A stretch of DNA of 64,000 bases from Acidobacteriota bacterium (GCA_022822745.1 JAJEAO010000035.1:38335-102334), one strand, 5' to 3'; positions 9,495-18,577 are shown, counted from the first letter of the stretch. Program-made: numbers and translations. Notes: a model not told the origin generated them from the letters alone.

Positions 9495-10646
9495 TTACTC
9501 CGGCCGGTAGGACCTCACCGGCGGCAGACGCGCCCCCGTTCCTCCCGGCGGCTCGTCCTCGCCCACGACCGGGATCGAGAGCGTCCCGATGCCGTCAATG
9601 CTGGCCTCGATCAGATCGCCCGCCTGGAGAAACCGCTGCTCGCCGCGAACGGCCGTGCCCATGCCGACGCCGCCGGAGGTGCCGTTGTTGATCACGTCGC
9701 CGGGGAAGAGAGTGATGATGGAGGAGCCGTACTCGACGAGCTCCCACAGCGTGTGGATCATGTCGCCGGCGCGCGCTTCCTGCATCTGTTCGCCGCCCAC
9801 GCTCAGCGTCTGGCGCAGCTCCTCCATCGGGTCGCCGTAGAACTCTTTCGGCACGATCCACGGGCCCATCGGGGCGAAGGTGTCGTGCCCCTTGCCGACG
9901 AACCAGTCCGAGGTGAGCGGGTTGCCGCCCGGGGGTCGTCCGCCCCGGTCCGAGACGTCGATCGTGACGGTGTAGCCGAACACGTAGTCCTGCGCGTCCT
10001 CGGCCGAGACGTACTTCGCGGTCCTGCCGATGACGGCGCCCAGTTCCACCTCCCAGTCCGTCCGGTCGCGGCCGTGGGGAATCACGACCTCGTCGTCGTC
10101 ACCGATCACCGCGCCGCGAGCGGGCTTCAGGAAGAGATACGGGACGCCCCGGTGCTCGCGGCGCTGTCTCCGGGCCTCCGCGCGCTCCTCCTCGGTGCCG
10201 GTTTCGTTCACGTGGCTGTAGAAGTTGACGGCGGCGTTGAGGATCTTGCCGGGGTAGAGGATGGGGGCCAGCGTGCGGACATCGTCCACTTCGTGGATGA
10301 AGGGCGCCCCATCGGTCCGAATCAGCTCGCGCTGCGACAGGTCGTTCACGATCTCGTAGAGGCGCCGCTGCACTCCGTACTCGTAGCGGGCGATGAGGTC
10401 GAGCATGTCAACCGGCGCGGGCACGGCGGGGTACCGGGGATCGCGTTCCAGCATCCGGTTGGCCGGGCCGATCTCGACGACGAGCGCGTCGCGCAGGACG
10501 AGAGCGACCACGGGATTCCCGGCGATCTCGAAGGTCCCGACCTTGAAGGGTTCGGCGACGGAGATGCCGCCCGCTGACTGGGCCGAGGCGGTCGGGGCCG
10601 CGAAGAGAGCGGTGGCGAGGAGGATGGCGGCGGGGTGGAGTCGCAT
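9495..10646 (-). CDS. Fumarylacetoacetate hydrolase-family protein, exported
   Basis: 383 residues with a signal peptide ending near ASAQS. The FAH catalytic domain is in the C-terminal two thirds: YPGKILNAAVNFYSH (FAH entry motif), EVELGAVIGRTAKYV (metal-binding ExE region) and GDVINNGTSGGVG, the family's GT-x-x-GVG loop. Family members hydrolyse or decarboxylate diketo acids with Mg2+ or Mn2+. A secreted member is less usual, since most are cytosolic. The start at 10646 is chosen because it begins the signal peptide; the longer track ORF is a shadow. Confidence 0.86.
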   Translation of the reverse strand: MRLHPAAILLATALFAAPTASAQSAGGISVAEPFKVGTFEIAGNPVVALVLRDALVVEIGPANRMLERDPRYPAVPAPVDMLDLIARYEYGVQRRLYEIVNDLSQRELIRTDGAPFIHEVDDVRTLAPILYPGKILNAAVNFYSHVNETGTEEERAEARRQRREHRGVPYLFLKPARGAVIGDDDEVVIPHGRDRTDWEVELGAVIGRTAKYVSAEDAQDYVFGYTVTIDVSDRGGRPPGGNPLTSDWFVGKGHDTFAPMGPWIVPKEFYGDPMEELRQTLSVGGEQMQEARAGDMIHTLWELVEYGSSIITLFPGDVINNGTSGGVGMGTAVRGEQRFLQAGDLIEASIDGIGTLSIPVVGEDEPPGGTGARLPPVRSYRPE

Positions 10647-10756
10647 GATCGGGAATCCGTCGGATGGAGGGCGGTTGGGTCGTGGGTCCTCATGGCGAGC
10701 CGCGCCGTCGCGCGGCCGCCGGGGACTCTGACGATAAGCGATCCCCCGGAGCCCCG

Positions 10757-11878
10757 TCAGGAACTTCCGGCGTGTTCGCGCATGAAGTCCATGAGGCTCG
10801 GGATCCCGGGCTCCCAGTCCGGCCGTCCCCGGACCCGCCAGACGAAGCCCAGGTTCCGCAGCGCCGATCGGGCCCGGCCGAGACTGTCGCGATCCGCACG
10901 CTCTCCGAGCCCGGTCTGGATCGCCTCGTCGAGTCCCGCCGCGCTCAGCACGTTCCTGGATGCGAACGCCTTCGCGACCCCAGTCGCGACCGGCAGGAGC
11001 CCGAACCGCTCGAACTCCTCGAAGCGGTCGAGGTAGTAGTCGTCCTTCTGGGCGCGAAACTCGGGGATCGCAGCCTCGACGACCTCGGGTGTCACCCGTG
11101 GTTCGGCGGCCGAAGCCAGCGCTCGCCGCCACACGGCCCGTCCGAGGAGCTGGATGAAATAGGGATAGCACTCGCTCTCCCGGACCATTCGATCGAGCGC
11201 CTCGGCCTCCACCCGGATCTCGGCGTTGCGGAACGGTTCGCGGAACCCATCGGCCGCCCCGCTCGGGTCGAGCCTTCCCAGCCGGATCTTCTCCGCCCGG
11301 TTCCAGAACGAGGCGCCGAGCGTGTCCAGGTGCGGCCGAACATCCGGCGTTCCGGCGAGCACCAGCAGGAACGGCAGGTCGGCCGCGACCCGTTGGGCGG
11401 CGGTCAGGAGCGCTTCGCCCGCCTCCGGTCGCAGGCGGTGCGCCTCGTCGAGCAGAAGAAGCAGGGGGGTCTTCCGCGCTCGGGCAGCCAGAACACGGCC
11501 CGCCACCGCGGCCATCGGTTCCTTCGTGCGCCACGACCGACCGATGCTGGCGATCGTTTCCGAAGTGAACCAGTGGTACCAGCGAGTCGGCTCGATCCGG
11601 GCGACCAGGCTCGCTCCGTCGGGGATCTCGGTGGGCAGCGCGGCTGTCGTCGCCACTCCGAACGAGCGCCCGGCCTCCCGTTCGAGCCAGCCGAGCAGCG
11701 CCGTCTTGCCGTTCCCGCGCGGGCCGTAGAGGACGACGAAGGTTCCGGGCGCGAGACCGGCGCCCAGGTTGGTCAGGAACTCCCGGAGGAGAGCCTGCTT
11801 ATCGCCCCGCCCGGCGAGGTACGGAGGTCGCGCGCCGGTTCCCGGGCGGAAGGGCGCTCGCATGGCCGGCTGGTGCAT
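10757..11878 (-). CDS. AAA family ATPase, paralogue 4 of 5
   Basis: 373 residues. APFRPGTG and PPYLAGR open the protein, then Walker A GPRGNGKTALL, Walker B LLLLLDEAH, sensor FLLVLAGTPD, CYPYFIQLLGRAVW and a C-terminal region ending WEPGIPSLMDFM. It is closest to paralogue 5 at 28550, sharing DEAH, the WEPGIPSLMD ending and a YYxxRxEE segment, so the five copies fall into pairs (1 and 2; 4 and 5) plus paralogue 3. The start may be ATG 11878, with TACAAC 7 nt upstream, or ATG 11863. Flanking genes are unrelated. Confidence 0.86.
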   Translation of the reverse strand: MHQPAMRAPFRPGTGARPPYLAGRGDKQALLREFLTNLGAGLAPGTFVVLYGPRGNGKTALLGWLEREAGRSFGVATTAALPTEIPDGASLVARIEPTRWYHWFTSETIASIGRSWRTKEPMAAVAGRVLAARARKTPLLLLLDEAHRLRPEAGEALLTAAQRVAADLPFLLVLAGTPDVRPHLDTLGASFWNRAEKIRLGRLDPSGAADGFREPFRNAEIRVEAEALDRMVRESECYPYFIQLLGRAVWRRALASAAEPRVTPEVVEAAIPEFRAQKDDYYLDRFEEFERFGLLPVATGVAKAFASRNVLSAAGLDEAIQTGLGERADRDSLGRARSALRNLGFVWRVRGRPDWEPGIPSLMDFMREHAGSS

Positions 11879-12027
11879 GTCCCGAGTTGTACCGCCGGTG
11901 AGCACGGTCGTCCATGCGTGGGCCTGCCCGGTCGGTCCCATCGCTCCGCGGGGCCGCGTAAGATGCGGCGCGTCCCTGCGGCGGGGCAGGTTGCCACCAT
12001 CCCTCGGCCGCGGGCGATCTGCTCCGC

Positions 12028-13365
12028 ATGATTCGTCGCATCCAGGCTCGCCGCTTTCGCTGCCTCCGGCATGTGGATGTCCACCTCGACCGGTTTCAGG
12101 TCGCCGTCGGTCCCAATGGAAGCGGGAAGAGCACGTTCTTCGATGTCCTCGCGTTTCTGAGGGACATGGTGCGCGAGGGGCTCGAGACGGCCGTCACCCG
12201 GAGAACGAACAACTTCCAGGATCTCGTGTGGGGCCGTCACGCCCCGCTCCGATTCGAGCTCGCCGTCGAGGTGGATATCCCCGGGGAGGCCGCGGAGAAA
12301 CTTCCGCGCGACGCTGGATTCCGAGCCTTCCGGTACGAGATTGCCGTGGAGGAGGTCGAGGGGGGGTTGCTCCGGATCGCGGACGAGCGCGGCCTGCTGA
12401 TGCCCCGTGGTCCGGGTCCTCGCCGGGAGCGGCCGTCGCTCTTTCCGGCGCCGCTGCCCACTGTCCCGACCATTCTCCAGGGGGGTGGAAAGCCGGCGGC
12501 GCGAACGATTTTCAGTAGATCCCAGGTTTCCGAGGCCGGCCCCCACGACCTCTGGATTGGTGGCAAGCCGGGGGCGCGAACGATTCTCAGTGAACCACCG
12601 ACACCGACCCGGTTTCATGCCGAGACAACCCCCAGGTCGGGCAAGGGGTGGGCCGTGAGCATCTCCCTCGCTCCCGGGAAGTCGGCGCTGCGCAACCTTC
12701 CCGAGTCTCCGGAGGCCTTTCCGGTCGCGACGCATTTCCGCAGCGTGCTGGAGAGCGGAGTGAAGTCGCTTTTCCTCGATTCGGATGCGATGCGAAAGGC
12801 GAGTCCCCCTCATCTTGGACGAATCGGATTGCGTCCCGACGGATCGAACCTGCCGTGGATCGTGGGGCGACTGAAGCGCGAAGACCCGGATTCATTCGGG
12901 GAGTGGCTGCGGCATGTCAGGACGACGCTCGCCGACCTGCGGGATCTTGCGGTGACCGTGCGGCAGGATGACCGCCACGCTTACCTGGTCCTGGAGTACG
13001 AAACAGGCGTCCGTGTGCCCTCGTGGGCGGCGTCGGACGGAACCCTCCGCTTCCTCGCGCTCACGCTCCTCGCCTACCTCCCTTCCGGCGCGGTCTATCT
13101 GATCGAGGAACCCGAGAACGGGCTTCACCCACTTGCGCTGGATGCGATCTACGACGCCTTCTGGTCGGCCCACGAGTCGCAGGTCCTGACGGCCACGCAC
13201 TCTCCCGCCTTTCTGAAGCTGGTTCAGCCGGTGGAGGCGCTCTGCTTTGCGAAGGATGGGGAAGGGGCGACGGACATCGTTCACGGCCCCGACCACCCGC
13301 ATCTCCGGGACTGGCAGGGCCGAGCCGATATGGATCTCCTCTTCGCGACCGGCGTGATCGGCTGA
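12028..13365 (+). CDS. OLD/RecF-like ABC-class ATPase (AAA_21 type)
   Basis: 445 residues. It begins MIRRIQARRFRCLRHV, typical of RecF/OLD-like ATPases, with Walker A GPNGSGKST at about residues 29-37, Walker B VYLIEEPENGLHP and the switch histidine in ATHSPAFLKL. The middle has an unusual low-complexity stretch of about 50 residues in which a 33-nt element is repeated (see repeat at 12484). The next gene starts 8 nt after the stop, so the two are almost certainly cotranscribed. ATPases of this class paired with a nuclease-like gene are a common anti-phage layout (Gabija, OLD and relatives). TAAGAT about 70 nt upstream could be a -10. Confidence 0.85.
   Translation: MIRRIQARRFRCLRHVDVHLDRFQVAVGPNGSGKSTFFDVLAFLRDMVREGLETAVTRRTNNFQDLVWGRHAPLRFELAVEVDIPGEAAEKLPRDAGFRAFRYEIAVEEVEGGLLRIADERGLLMPRGPGPRRERPSLFPAPLPTVPTILQGGGKPAARTIFSRSQVSEAGPHDLWIGGKPGARTILSEPPTPTRFHAETTPRSGKGWAVSISLAPGKSALRNLPESPEAFPVATHFRSVLESGVKSLFLDSDAMRKASPPHLGRIGLRPDGSNLPWIVGRLKREDPDSFGEWLRHVRTTLADLRDLAVTVRQDDRHAYLVLEYETGVRVPSWAASDGTLRFLALTLLAYLPSGAVYLIEEPENGLHPLALDAIYDAFWSAHESQVLTATHSPAFLKLVQPVEALCFAKDGEGATDIVHGPDHPHLRDWQGRADMDLLFATGVIG
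12484..12591 (+). repeat. 33-nt direct repeat inside ATPase gene
   Basis: Two copies, 12484-12516 and 12559-12591, differ at 3 of 33 positions and share the core GCGCGAACGATT. They are 75 nt (25 codons) apart and in the same reading frame, encoding GGKPAARTIFS and GGKPGARTILS. The surrounding peptide is low in regular structure, which looks like an in-frame insertion of repeat DNA. Confidence 0.8.
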
Positions 13366-13373
13366 CCGGCGCA

Positions 13374-14003
13374 GTGGACACCAAGGATCTCGTTGTCCTG
13401 GTCGCGGACGCCGACTGGCAAGAGGTGGTTCGCTCGCTCCTGCAAAGGTGGAAGAGCCTCGGCATCCGCAGGATTTCGGCATCGGTCCGGCGCCATCCCC
13501 GGCACGACCCGGGCTGCAGAATCGGCGCTTCGCAGTACCTGCGCCCGTTCCTCACCAGCCACAAACATGCGCTCGTTGTTTTCGACCGAGACGGGTGCGG
13601 CGATCCGGGCAGCCGAACGGAGATTCGGGACGCTGTGGCCACGGACCTGTCCGCCAACGGTTGGCGCGACCGATCCGGCGTGATCGTGATCGAACCGGAG
13701 TTGGAGAGCTGGCTGTGGTCTGACTCGCCTCACGTGGCAGCCGCTCTCGGCTGGGGGGCGAAGCAGAGGGAGCTGAGGAGTTTCCTCGCCTCGAGGGCCC
13801 TGTGGCCTTCGGGGTCGCCGAAGCCCCCGGACCCGAAGCGCGCAGCGGAAGTGGCGATCGGGGGCGCTCAAGTCCCGCGCAAACCCAGACGCTCAGCCGC
13901 GTGGTTCGGTGCCTTGGCGGAGAAAGTGTCCCTCTCTCACTGCCGGGACGAGGCATTCCTGGAGATGCGCGGAACGCTGCGTCGCTGGTTTCCACCGGAC
14001 TGA
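13374..14003 (+). CDS. TOPRIM-like protein paired with ATPase
   Basis: 209 residues from GTG 13374, 8 nt after the ATPase stop. The order of acidic motifs resembles a TOPRIM or DUF4276-type fold: LVVLVADADWQEVV at the N-terminus, HALVVFDRDGCG in the middle (D-x-D-G) and VIVIEPELESWLWSD. The C-terminus ends SLSHCRDEAFLEMRGTLRRWF. I recall this general pattern in small proteins encoded beside AAA_21 ATPases, but I cannot name a characterised member. A nuclease or nucleotide-binding role is inferred from the fold and context. The last 67 nt overlap the convergent FAD oxidoreductase gene. Confidence 0.72.
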   Translation: MDTKDLVVLVADADWQEVVRSLLQRWKSLGIRRISASVRRHPRHDPGCRIGASQYLRPFLTSHKHALVVFDRDGCGDPGSRTEIRDAVATDLSANGWRDRSGVIVIEPELESWLWSDSPHVAAALGWGAKQRELRSFLASRALWPSGSPKPPDPKRAAEVAIGGAQVPRKPRRSAAWFGALAEKVSLSHCRDEAFLEMRGTLRRWFPPD

Positions 14004-15418
14004 CGACCGCCGCATGCGTTCGCGGATGTGTGGCGGGGGATGAGGAAGCCCTCGCGGGCGAGCCAGGTGAGGGCGGCGCGGGTTGCGCGCTCGGGGGCCG
14101 GGAAGGCCTCGACGGCCCGGGCGGCCGTGCCGGCGGCGATCGCGCTGCGGAAGAGCTCCGGGAGAGCGATCCGCCCCAGGCGGTGGGCGGGGCGGTGGCG
14201 TCCCGGGAGGATGAGCACTTCGGCGGGGACGATCCAGTCGTTTTCCAGGATGCCCCGCGTCCGGATCTCGACGCCGGGGGCCGGCCCCAGGGGCGTGTCC
14301 GGTTCGATGCGGAGCGCCGGAGCGGGGGGTTGGGCGATTTGCCGGGAGCGGCGGCGCCAGAACGGCCGGTCGGCGAAGCGCCGCTCCTCGGCGTAGAACG
14401 CCCCCGTCCGGACGGCCGATTCCTCGGCGAGCCCCCGCTCCTTGGCCTCGTGGAACCCGAACGCCAGCTCGGCGTGGTCGGGCCGTTCGAGAGCGGTGCG
14501 GAGCGCGACGGCGGCGGTCAGGCCGGAGTCCATCGCCTTCATGGCGCCGAGGCCGGTGAGCGGATCGAGCGCGCTCGCCGCATCCCCCACGGCGACCGTG
14601 CGCGCTTCGCGATCCACGGCGCGTCCCACTACATAGGGCGTCACGTCCGCGGCCCGCAGCGCGGCGCCCGCCTTCACTTCGGCGAAGTCCCGGAGATCCA
14701 CGCGACGCACGGCGGCTCGGAACGCCCGTTCCGGGTCCCGCGCCGTCGCGGCGTCCAGCATCACGGTCACGTCGCGGCGACCGTCCACCACCGGCGCGCT
14801 CCACACCCACCCGTCGGCGAACGAGGCGATCAGGGTGGCCTCGCGCGGCCCCGGTGGGAAGTGGCCCGTGATCGCCGTCGTGCGGAAGCCGGGGTTCTTG
14901 CGATCGCTCCGACTCAGTGCCCCGCGGCGGCCGGTCGCATCCACGGCGTACGTCCCCTCCACGCCCATGTCGCCCCCGGCCCGTCGACGGACGGTCAGGC
15001 GGGCGCGGCCAGAGTGGATCGCCGCTTCCGCGACCGAACCCTCCACGATGCGGACGCCGGACCCGCGCGCTGCCGCGAGCGCCCAGGCGTCCAGCCGGTC
15101 CCGCCGCACGAGGCGCTGCCCCTCGCCCCGCCCGCCCTCCGGCTGGACCGGGATGCGGTCCTCGCGGCCACCCCAACGAACGAAGTGGTTCCCCGGCCGC
15201 GGGGCGTACACCGACTCCGGGAGAGTCAGCCCGTAGGACGCGAGGAGGCGCGGCGCGGACGCCGAGAGGCTCTCGCCGAGGTGCTGCCGTCGCCGGAGCG
15301 GGGAATGGACGAGGACGACGCGGAACCCGAAGACCGCGAGCTGGCGCGCCGCGAGCGCCCCGGCGGGGCCGCCGCCCGCCACCACCACATCGGCGGCGAG
15401 AGTTGCGCCCCCGGTCAA
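13937..15418 (-). CDS. FAD-dependent oxidoreductase, halogenase/reductase superfamily
   Basis: About 493 residues. VVVAGGGPAGALAARQLA is the FAD dinucleotide-binding motif, and VAVGDAASALDPLTGLGAM is the second FAD motif of the geranylgeranyl-reductase/tryptophan-halogenase superfamily. GWVWSAPV resembles the W-x-W-x-(I)P element of flavin halogenases, but I cannot confirm the catalytic lysine. The likely start is TTG 15418, whose TTGA overlaps the TGA of the upstream CehA-like gene, implying translational coupling. The C-terminus runs 67 nt into the convergent TOPRIM-like gene, and its final Arg/Ser-rich residues may be a read-through tail. Confidence 0.8.
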   Translation of the reverse strand: MTGGATLAADVVVAGGGPAGALAARQLAVFGFRVVLVHSPLRRRQHLGESLSASAPRLLASYGLTLPESVYAPRPGNHFVRWGGREDRIPVQPEGGRGEGQRLVRRDRLDAWALAAARGSGVRIVEGSVAEAAIHSGRARLTVRRRAGGDMGVEGTYAVDATGRRGALSRSDRKNPGFRTTAITGHFPPGPREATLIASFADGWVWSAPVVDGRRDVTVMLDAATARDPERAFRAAVRRVDLRDFAEVKAGAALRAADVTPYVVGRAVDREARTVAVGDAASALDPLTGLGAMKAMDSGLTAAVALRTALERPDHAELAFGFHEAKERGLAEESAVRTGAFYAEERRFADRPFWRRRSRQIAQPPAPALRIEPDTPLGPAPGVEIRTRGILENDWIVPAEVLILPGRHRPAHRLGRIALPELFRSAIAAGTAARAVEAFPAPERATRAALTWLAREGFLIPRHTSANACGGRQSGGNQRRSVPRISRNASSRQ

Positions 15419-17898
15419 CGCCGGAGAGCGCGGATCCGCCCGAGCGCCTCCTCCACGCCGGCGAGGACGAGATCCCGCTGCGCCTCGTCCAGCCAGTCGT
15501 CCCGCCGCTCCATCGCCGCGCCGAAGTCCTCGATCATCGTTTCGATGTAGGCGCGATCCTCTTCCACCACGATCGGCCGACCGCCCACGATCGCATAGAC
15601 CGGCGTCGAGTGCGCGAAGAGCCCGATGTCCGTGGTCCACGGCGAGTTCGGTCCCTCGACGCGCACCGCGACCCAGGCGCTGTCATCGAGACGCAGATCC
15701 CCGGTCACCTCCAGCTCGAACGGCGACGCCGCGATCGGGTCCGCCCCGCCGTCGCCGGCCGCCTCGCGCCAGACCTCGCCGTTCACCAGCACCACGAGGC
15801 GCTCCATGGGGACGGCCGAGAGCGCCCGCGCCCGAACCGCGACCGCGCCCGGTCCGTCGAGCTGGATCTCGTCGCCCATCCCGGCGCCGTCCACCGAGAG
15901 TTCGAGAAGCGGCCCGTTCGTGGAGAAGCTCCGCCCGGCCCGCAGCCCCGAGACCCACGACTCGATGGAGAAATCGCCCTCGACCCGGACGTAGGTCCGT
16001 CCGGTGCCGAGCGGCGGATCGCGCGAAGTGTCCGAGAACGTGTCCGAACCGCCCGCGGCGGCGAGGCGGGCGCCAGCGTTCAGCAGGCGGGCGTAGATCG
16101 CCGCCGCTCCGATCTCGGAACTCGGAATGCAGTTGATGTCGAAGAAGTCGGCGACCCCGAGCACGGCGTCCAGCGGGATCTCGGAGGGGGAGGGGCCCTC
16201 GAATCGCTCTCCCTCCGCCAGGTAGCCCCAGTAGGGATGCGGCATCCCGACGACGACCTGCTCTCCCTGCTCGGCCCGGAGGCGACGGATGTAGTCGAAC
16301 AGCGGCGGGAACGGCGCTGCCCGGGCGGTGCCGCGCACCCCGGTCGCCAGCGGGAGGAACAGGCGCTCCGGGTTCAGGAAGGTGCGGTGGCCGAACGGCA
16401 TCCGGTATTCCTGCCCGTAGCGCAGCCGCACCCGCTCCGTCGAGGCGGGATGGGGACCGGCCACGAACCGCTCCATGTCGCCCATCGTGCGCGAGCCGTC
16501 CACATGGATCAGGGCGTGGACCACCTGGACCGCCTCCGCTTCCGCCTGCGCCACCAGATCCTCGGGCGTGATGCGGAGATCCCCGGCGTGGAGGTCGTGG
16601 ACGTGGGTGTCGCCGGAGCGCCAGCCGCCCGCGGCGAGGTCGGCGAAGCGATCCAGCTCCGCCTCGAGGACGATCTCCTCGCCGGAGACGATTTCGACGC
16701 GGCGCTCCCACGGGAGGTACTCGACGCCGCGCTTCAGGCGCACCGTCGCGGGTCCGGTGGGCAGCTCGACCACGAATTCCCCGGAGGCGTGGAAGTAATG
16801 GGTCTCGGTGAACGAGACGATGCGGCGGAACGAGCCCCGCGGCGCGTGGGCGCGGCCGTCGGCGCCGAGCACGGTGGCGCGCGCCGCGAGACTCGGCCGG
16901 ACCCGCAGCCGTCCCCACGCCGGCCCGGCGCGGTCGAGTCCGGTGATCTCCACCGGGCGGATGCCGCCGCCGTCGACGCCGACCCGCTGGAGACGGGGTC
17001 GGCCGTCCCGGTTCGTCGTGAACACGAGCTGCTCCCCGTCGGGCGACCACGCCGGATCGCGCTCGTCCCACCGGTCGTCGCGGGTCAGGCGGAAGGGGAC
17101 GCCCCCCTCGGTGGGCAGCAGAAAGAGGTCGTAGCTGCCCCGGATGTCGGAGGCGAAGGCGATCAGCCGCCCGTCCGGAGAGACTGCCGGGCGGGTGCGG
17201 AAGGTCGTCTCCTCGACGTGGATCTCGCTCGCGTCGCCCGGACCCTCGACCCGGAACAGCCCCCCGGTGCCCGGGAAGTCGGAGCGATTCGAGACCGCGA
17301 TGACGAAGTCGTCCGGACCGCCGAGCGCGAAGCCCGGGCCCGGGTCCGGCTGGATCTCGTTGGAACGCCCGCCCCAGACCAGCGTGTCGGTTCCGTCGGA
17401 GGAGACCGAACGGATGTCGAAGCTGCCCGATCCGGCCGAGGCATGGACGACCCGTCCGTGCGGGGCCGCCCGTGGGTGGAAGTCCATGGCGAGGTCGCTC
17501 GTGAGCCGGGTCGGCGTTCCTCCGGAGGCGGCGACCCGGTAGATGTCCAGGTTGCCGTCGAGGTCGCGGGAGAAGACCAGTGTTTGCCCGTCGGGATCCC
17601 AGTCCGGCTCGAAGTCGTAGGTCGCGCCCGGATCGTCGGGGCCGCCGGTGATCTGGCGCGCCACCCCGCCGGCGACCGGGACCGCCCAGATCCGCCCGTC
17701 GAGCGCGAATGCGATCTCCCGACCGTCGGGAGACCAGGTCGGGTATGCCGGCCAGGCGGTGACGCGGGGGACGAGGTAGTTCTCGACGCGGATCTGTCCG
17801 CCCGCGACGGGCGGGTAGCGCAGCGGGCTCATCTGCGCCGCGGCGAACCCGGGGGCCAGCAGGATCGCGGCGAGGGTGGCGGGGAGGAGGCGCGACAC
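15415..17898 (-). CDS. CehA/McbA-family metallohydrolase with TolB-like propeller
   Basis: 827 residues with a signal peptide ending near AAAQM. The N-terminal half has repeated WSPDG / DWDPDG / AWSPDG blades typical of TolB/WD40-like PD40 propellers. The C-terminal half is a PHP-type metallohydrolase domain beginning SGDTHVHDLHAGD, with further histidines in VVHALIHVDGS and MPHPYWG. This fusion is the CehA/McbA group, named after carbaryl hydrolases, though most members have unknown substrates. It is periplasmic. It is followed with a 4-nt overlap by the FAD oxidoreductase, so the two form an operon. Confidence 0.85.
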   Translation of the reverse strand: MSRLLPATLAAILLAPGFAAAQMSPLRYPPVAGGQIRVENYLVPRVTAWPAYPTWSPDGREIAFALDGRIWAVPVAGGVARQITGGPDDPGATYDFEPDWDPDGQTLVFSRDLDGNLDIYRVAASGGTPTRLTSDLAMDFHPRAAPHGRVVHASAGSGSFDIRSVSSDGTDTLVWGGRSNEIQPDPGPGFALGGPDDFVIAVSNRSDFPGTGGLFRVEGPGDASEIHVEETTFRTRPAVSPDGRLIAFASDIRGSYDLFLLPTEGGVPFRLTRDDRWDERDPAWSPDGEQLVFTTNRDGRPRLQRVGVDGGGIRPVEITGLDRAGPAWGRLRVRPSLAARATVLGADGRAHAPRGSFRRIVSFTETHYFHASGEFVVELPTGPATVRLKRGVEYLPWERRVEIVSGEEIVLEAELDRFADLAAGGWRSGDTHVHDLHAGDLRITPEDLVAQAEAEAVQVVHALIHVDGSRTMGDMERFVAGPHPASTERVRLRYGQEYRMPFGHRTFLNPERLFLPLATGVRGTARAAPFPPLFDYIRRLRAEQGEQVVVGMPHPYWGYLAEGERFEGPSPSEIPLDAVLGVADFFDINCIPSSEIGAAAIYARLLNAGARLAAAGGSDTFSDTSRDPPLGTGRTYVRVEGDFSIESWVSGLRAGRSFSTNGPLLELSVDGAGMGDEIQLDGPGAVAVRARALSAVPMERLVVLVNGEVWREAAGDGGADPIAASPFELEVTGDLRLDDSAWVAVRVEGPNSPWTTDIGLFAHSTPVYAIVGGRPIVVEEDRAYIETMIEDFGAAMERRDDWLDEAQRDLVLAGVEEALGRIRALRR

Positions 17899-17957
17899 GG
17901 GGGTCCGTCAAGTATCCCAGAGGCTTCGGCGCGCCCTGTCGGCTTCCCGGACCGGGC

Positions 17958-17963
17958 TAGAAT
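17958..17963 (+). promoter_or_regulatory. -10 element TAGAAT for trxA
   Basis: TAGAAT in GGGCTAGAATCG lies 64 nt before the trxA start in the gap between divergent genes. The same hexamer occurs before the surA-like gene and before the gene at 63762, which supports it as a local housekeeping -10. Confidence 0.55.
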
Positions 17964-18026
17964 CGCCGCGCCACGGGTGGCCGCTTCGAATCTGGCGGTC
18001 CCCGAACCTCCTGGAGAAGCGAACCC

Positions 18027-18365
18027 ATGGCCGACGGCAACGTGCTGGAACTGACGAGCGACAACTTCGACTCCATCGTGGGCGGTGATCAGCCGACCCT
18101 GGTGGATTTCTGGGCCGAGTGGTGCGGCCCCTGCCGGATGATCGCCCCTTCGATCACCGAGCTCGCCGACGAGTTCGAGGGCCGCGCCCAGGTGGGCAAG
18201 GTGGACATCGACGCCGAGCCGATGCTCGCGGACCGGTTCCGCGTGCGCTCGATCCCGACCCTGCTGTTCTTCGGCCCCGGCGGCGGGAACCCGGTGGGAC
18301 AGGTCATCGGAGTGCAGCGCAAGGAGGCGCTCGCCGCGCGGCTGGATTCGCTCGTCGAAGCCTGA
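18027..18365 (+). CDS. trxA: Thioredoxin
   Basis: 112 residues, normal length for a single-domain cytosolic thioredoxin. The active site is WCGPC in FWAEWCGPCRMI, the cis-proline is in SIPTLLFF, and the fold ends with the usual short helix. There is no signal peptide. GGAGAAG precedes the ATG at good spacing. It reduces protein disulfides with electrons from thioredoxin reductase, which is not in this window. Confidence 0.96.
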   Translation: MADGNVLELTSDNFDSIVGGDQPTLVDFWAEWCGPCRMIAPSITELADEFEGRAQVGKVDIDAEPMLADRFRVRSIPTLLFFGPGGGNPVGQVIGVQRKEALAARLDSLVEA

Positions 18366-18395
18366 GCCGCGAGAATCCTCAGTCAGGCGCCGGTT

Positions 18396-18577
18396 GCCGG
18401 CGCGCCGGGCCGGTTCTCGCGGTAGCGGCCCTGCCCGGTACGCGTACGCCGGCGCGCCGGGCCGGTTCTCGCGGTAGCGGCCCCGCCCGGCACGGGTACG
18501 CCGGCGACGCCGAGAAACGGTGCGAATTGCCACTCTGGAGAGTGGCGCTCCATACGCGCCGGTCTCCAGACCGGCGC
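18396..18577 (+). repeat. Tandem 52-bp GC-rich repeat plus two palindromes
   Basis: This occupies most of the 324-nt gap after trxA. Two near-identical 52-bp units lie head to tail at 18396-18447 and 18448-18499, each starting with the palindrome CCGGCGCGCCGG and containing TTCTCGCGGTAGCGG. They are followed by two short perfect hairpins: GCCACTCT/AGAGTGGC at 18529-18546 and GCGCCGGTCT/AGACCGGCGC at 18556-18577. Related units occur at 39286, 46069 and 63811. No gene is seen in the gap. Confidence 0.85.

Noticed and set aside
14917-18054. 1045-residue plus-strand ORF
   Set aside because: Arg/Pro/Gly-rich shadow of the CehA/TolB-like and FAD oxidoreductase genes on the other strand; no domain, while the minus-strand frames have clear motifs.
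18396-18499. CRISPR-like tandem repeat
   Set aside because: The 52-bp units are head-to-tail with no spacers and recur singly elsewhere, so they are an interspersed repeat family.
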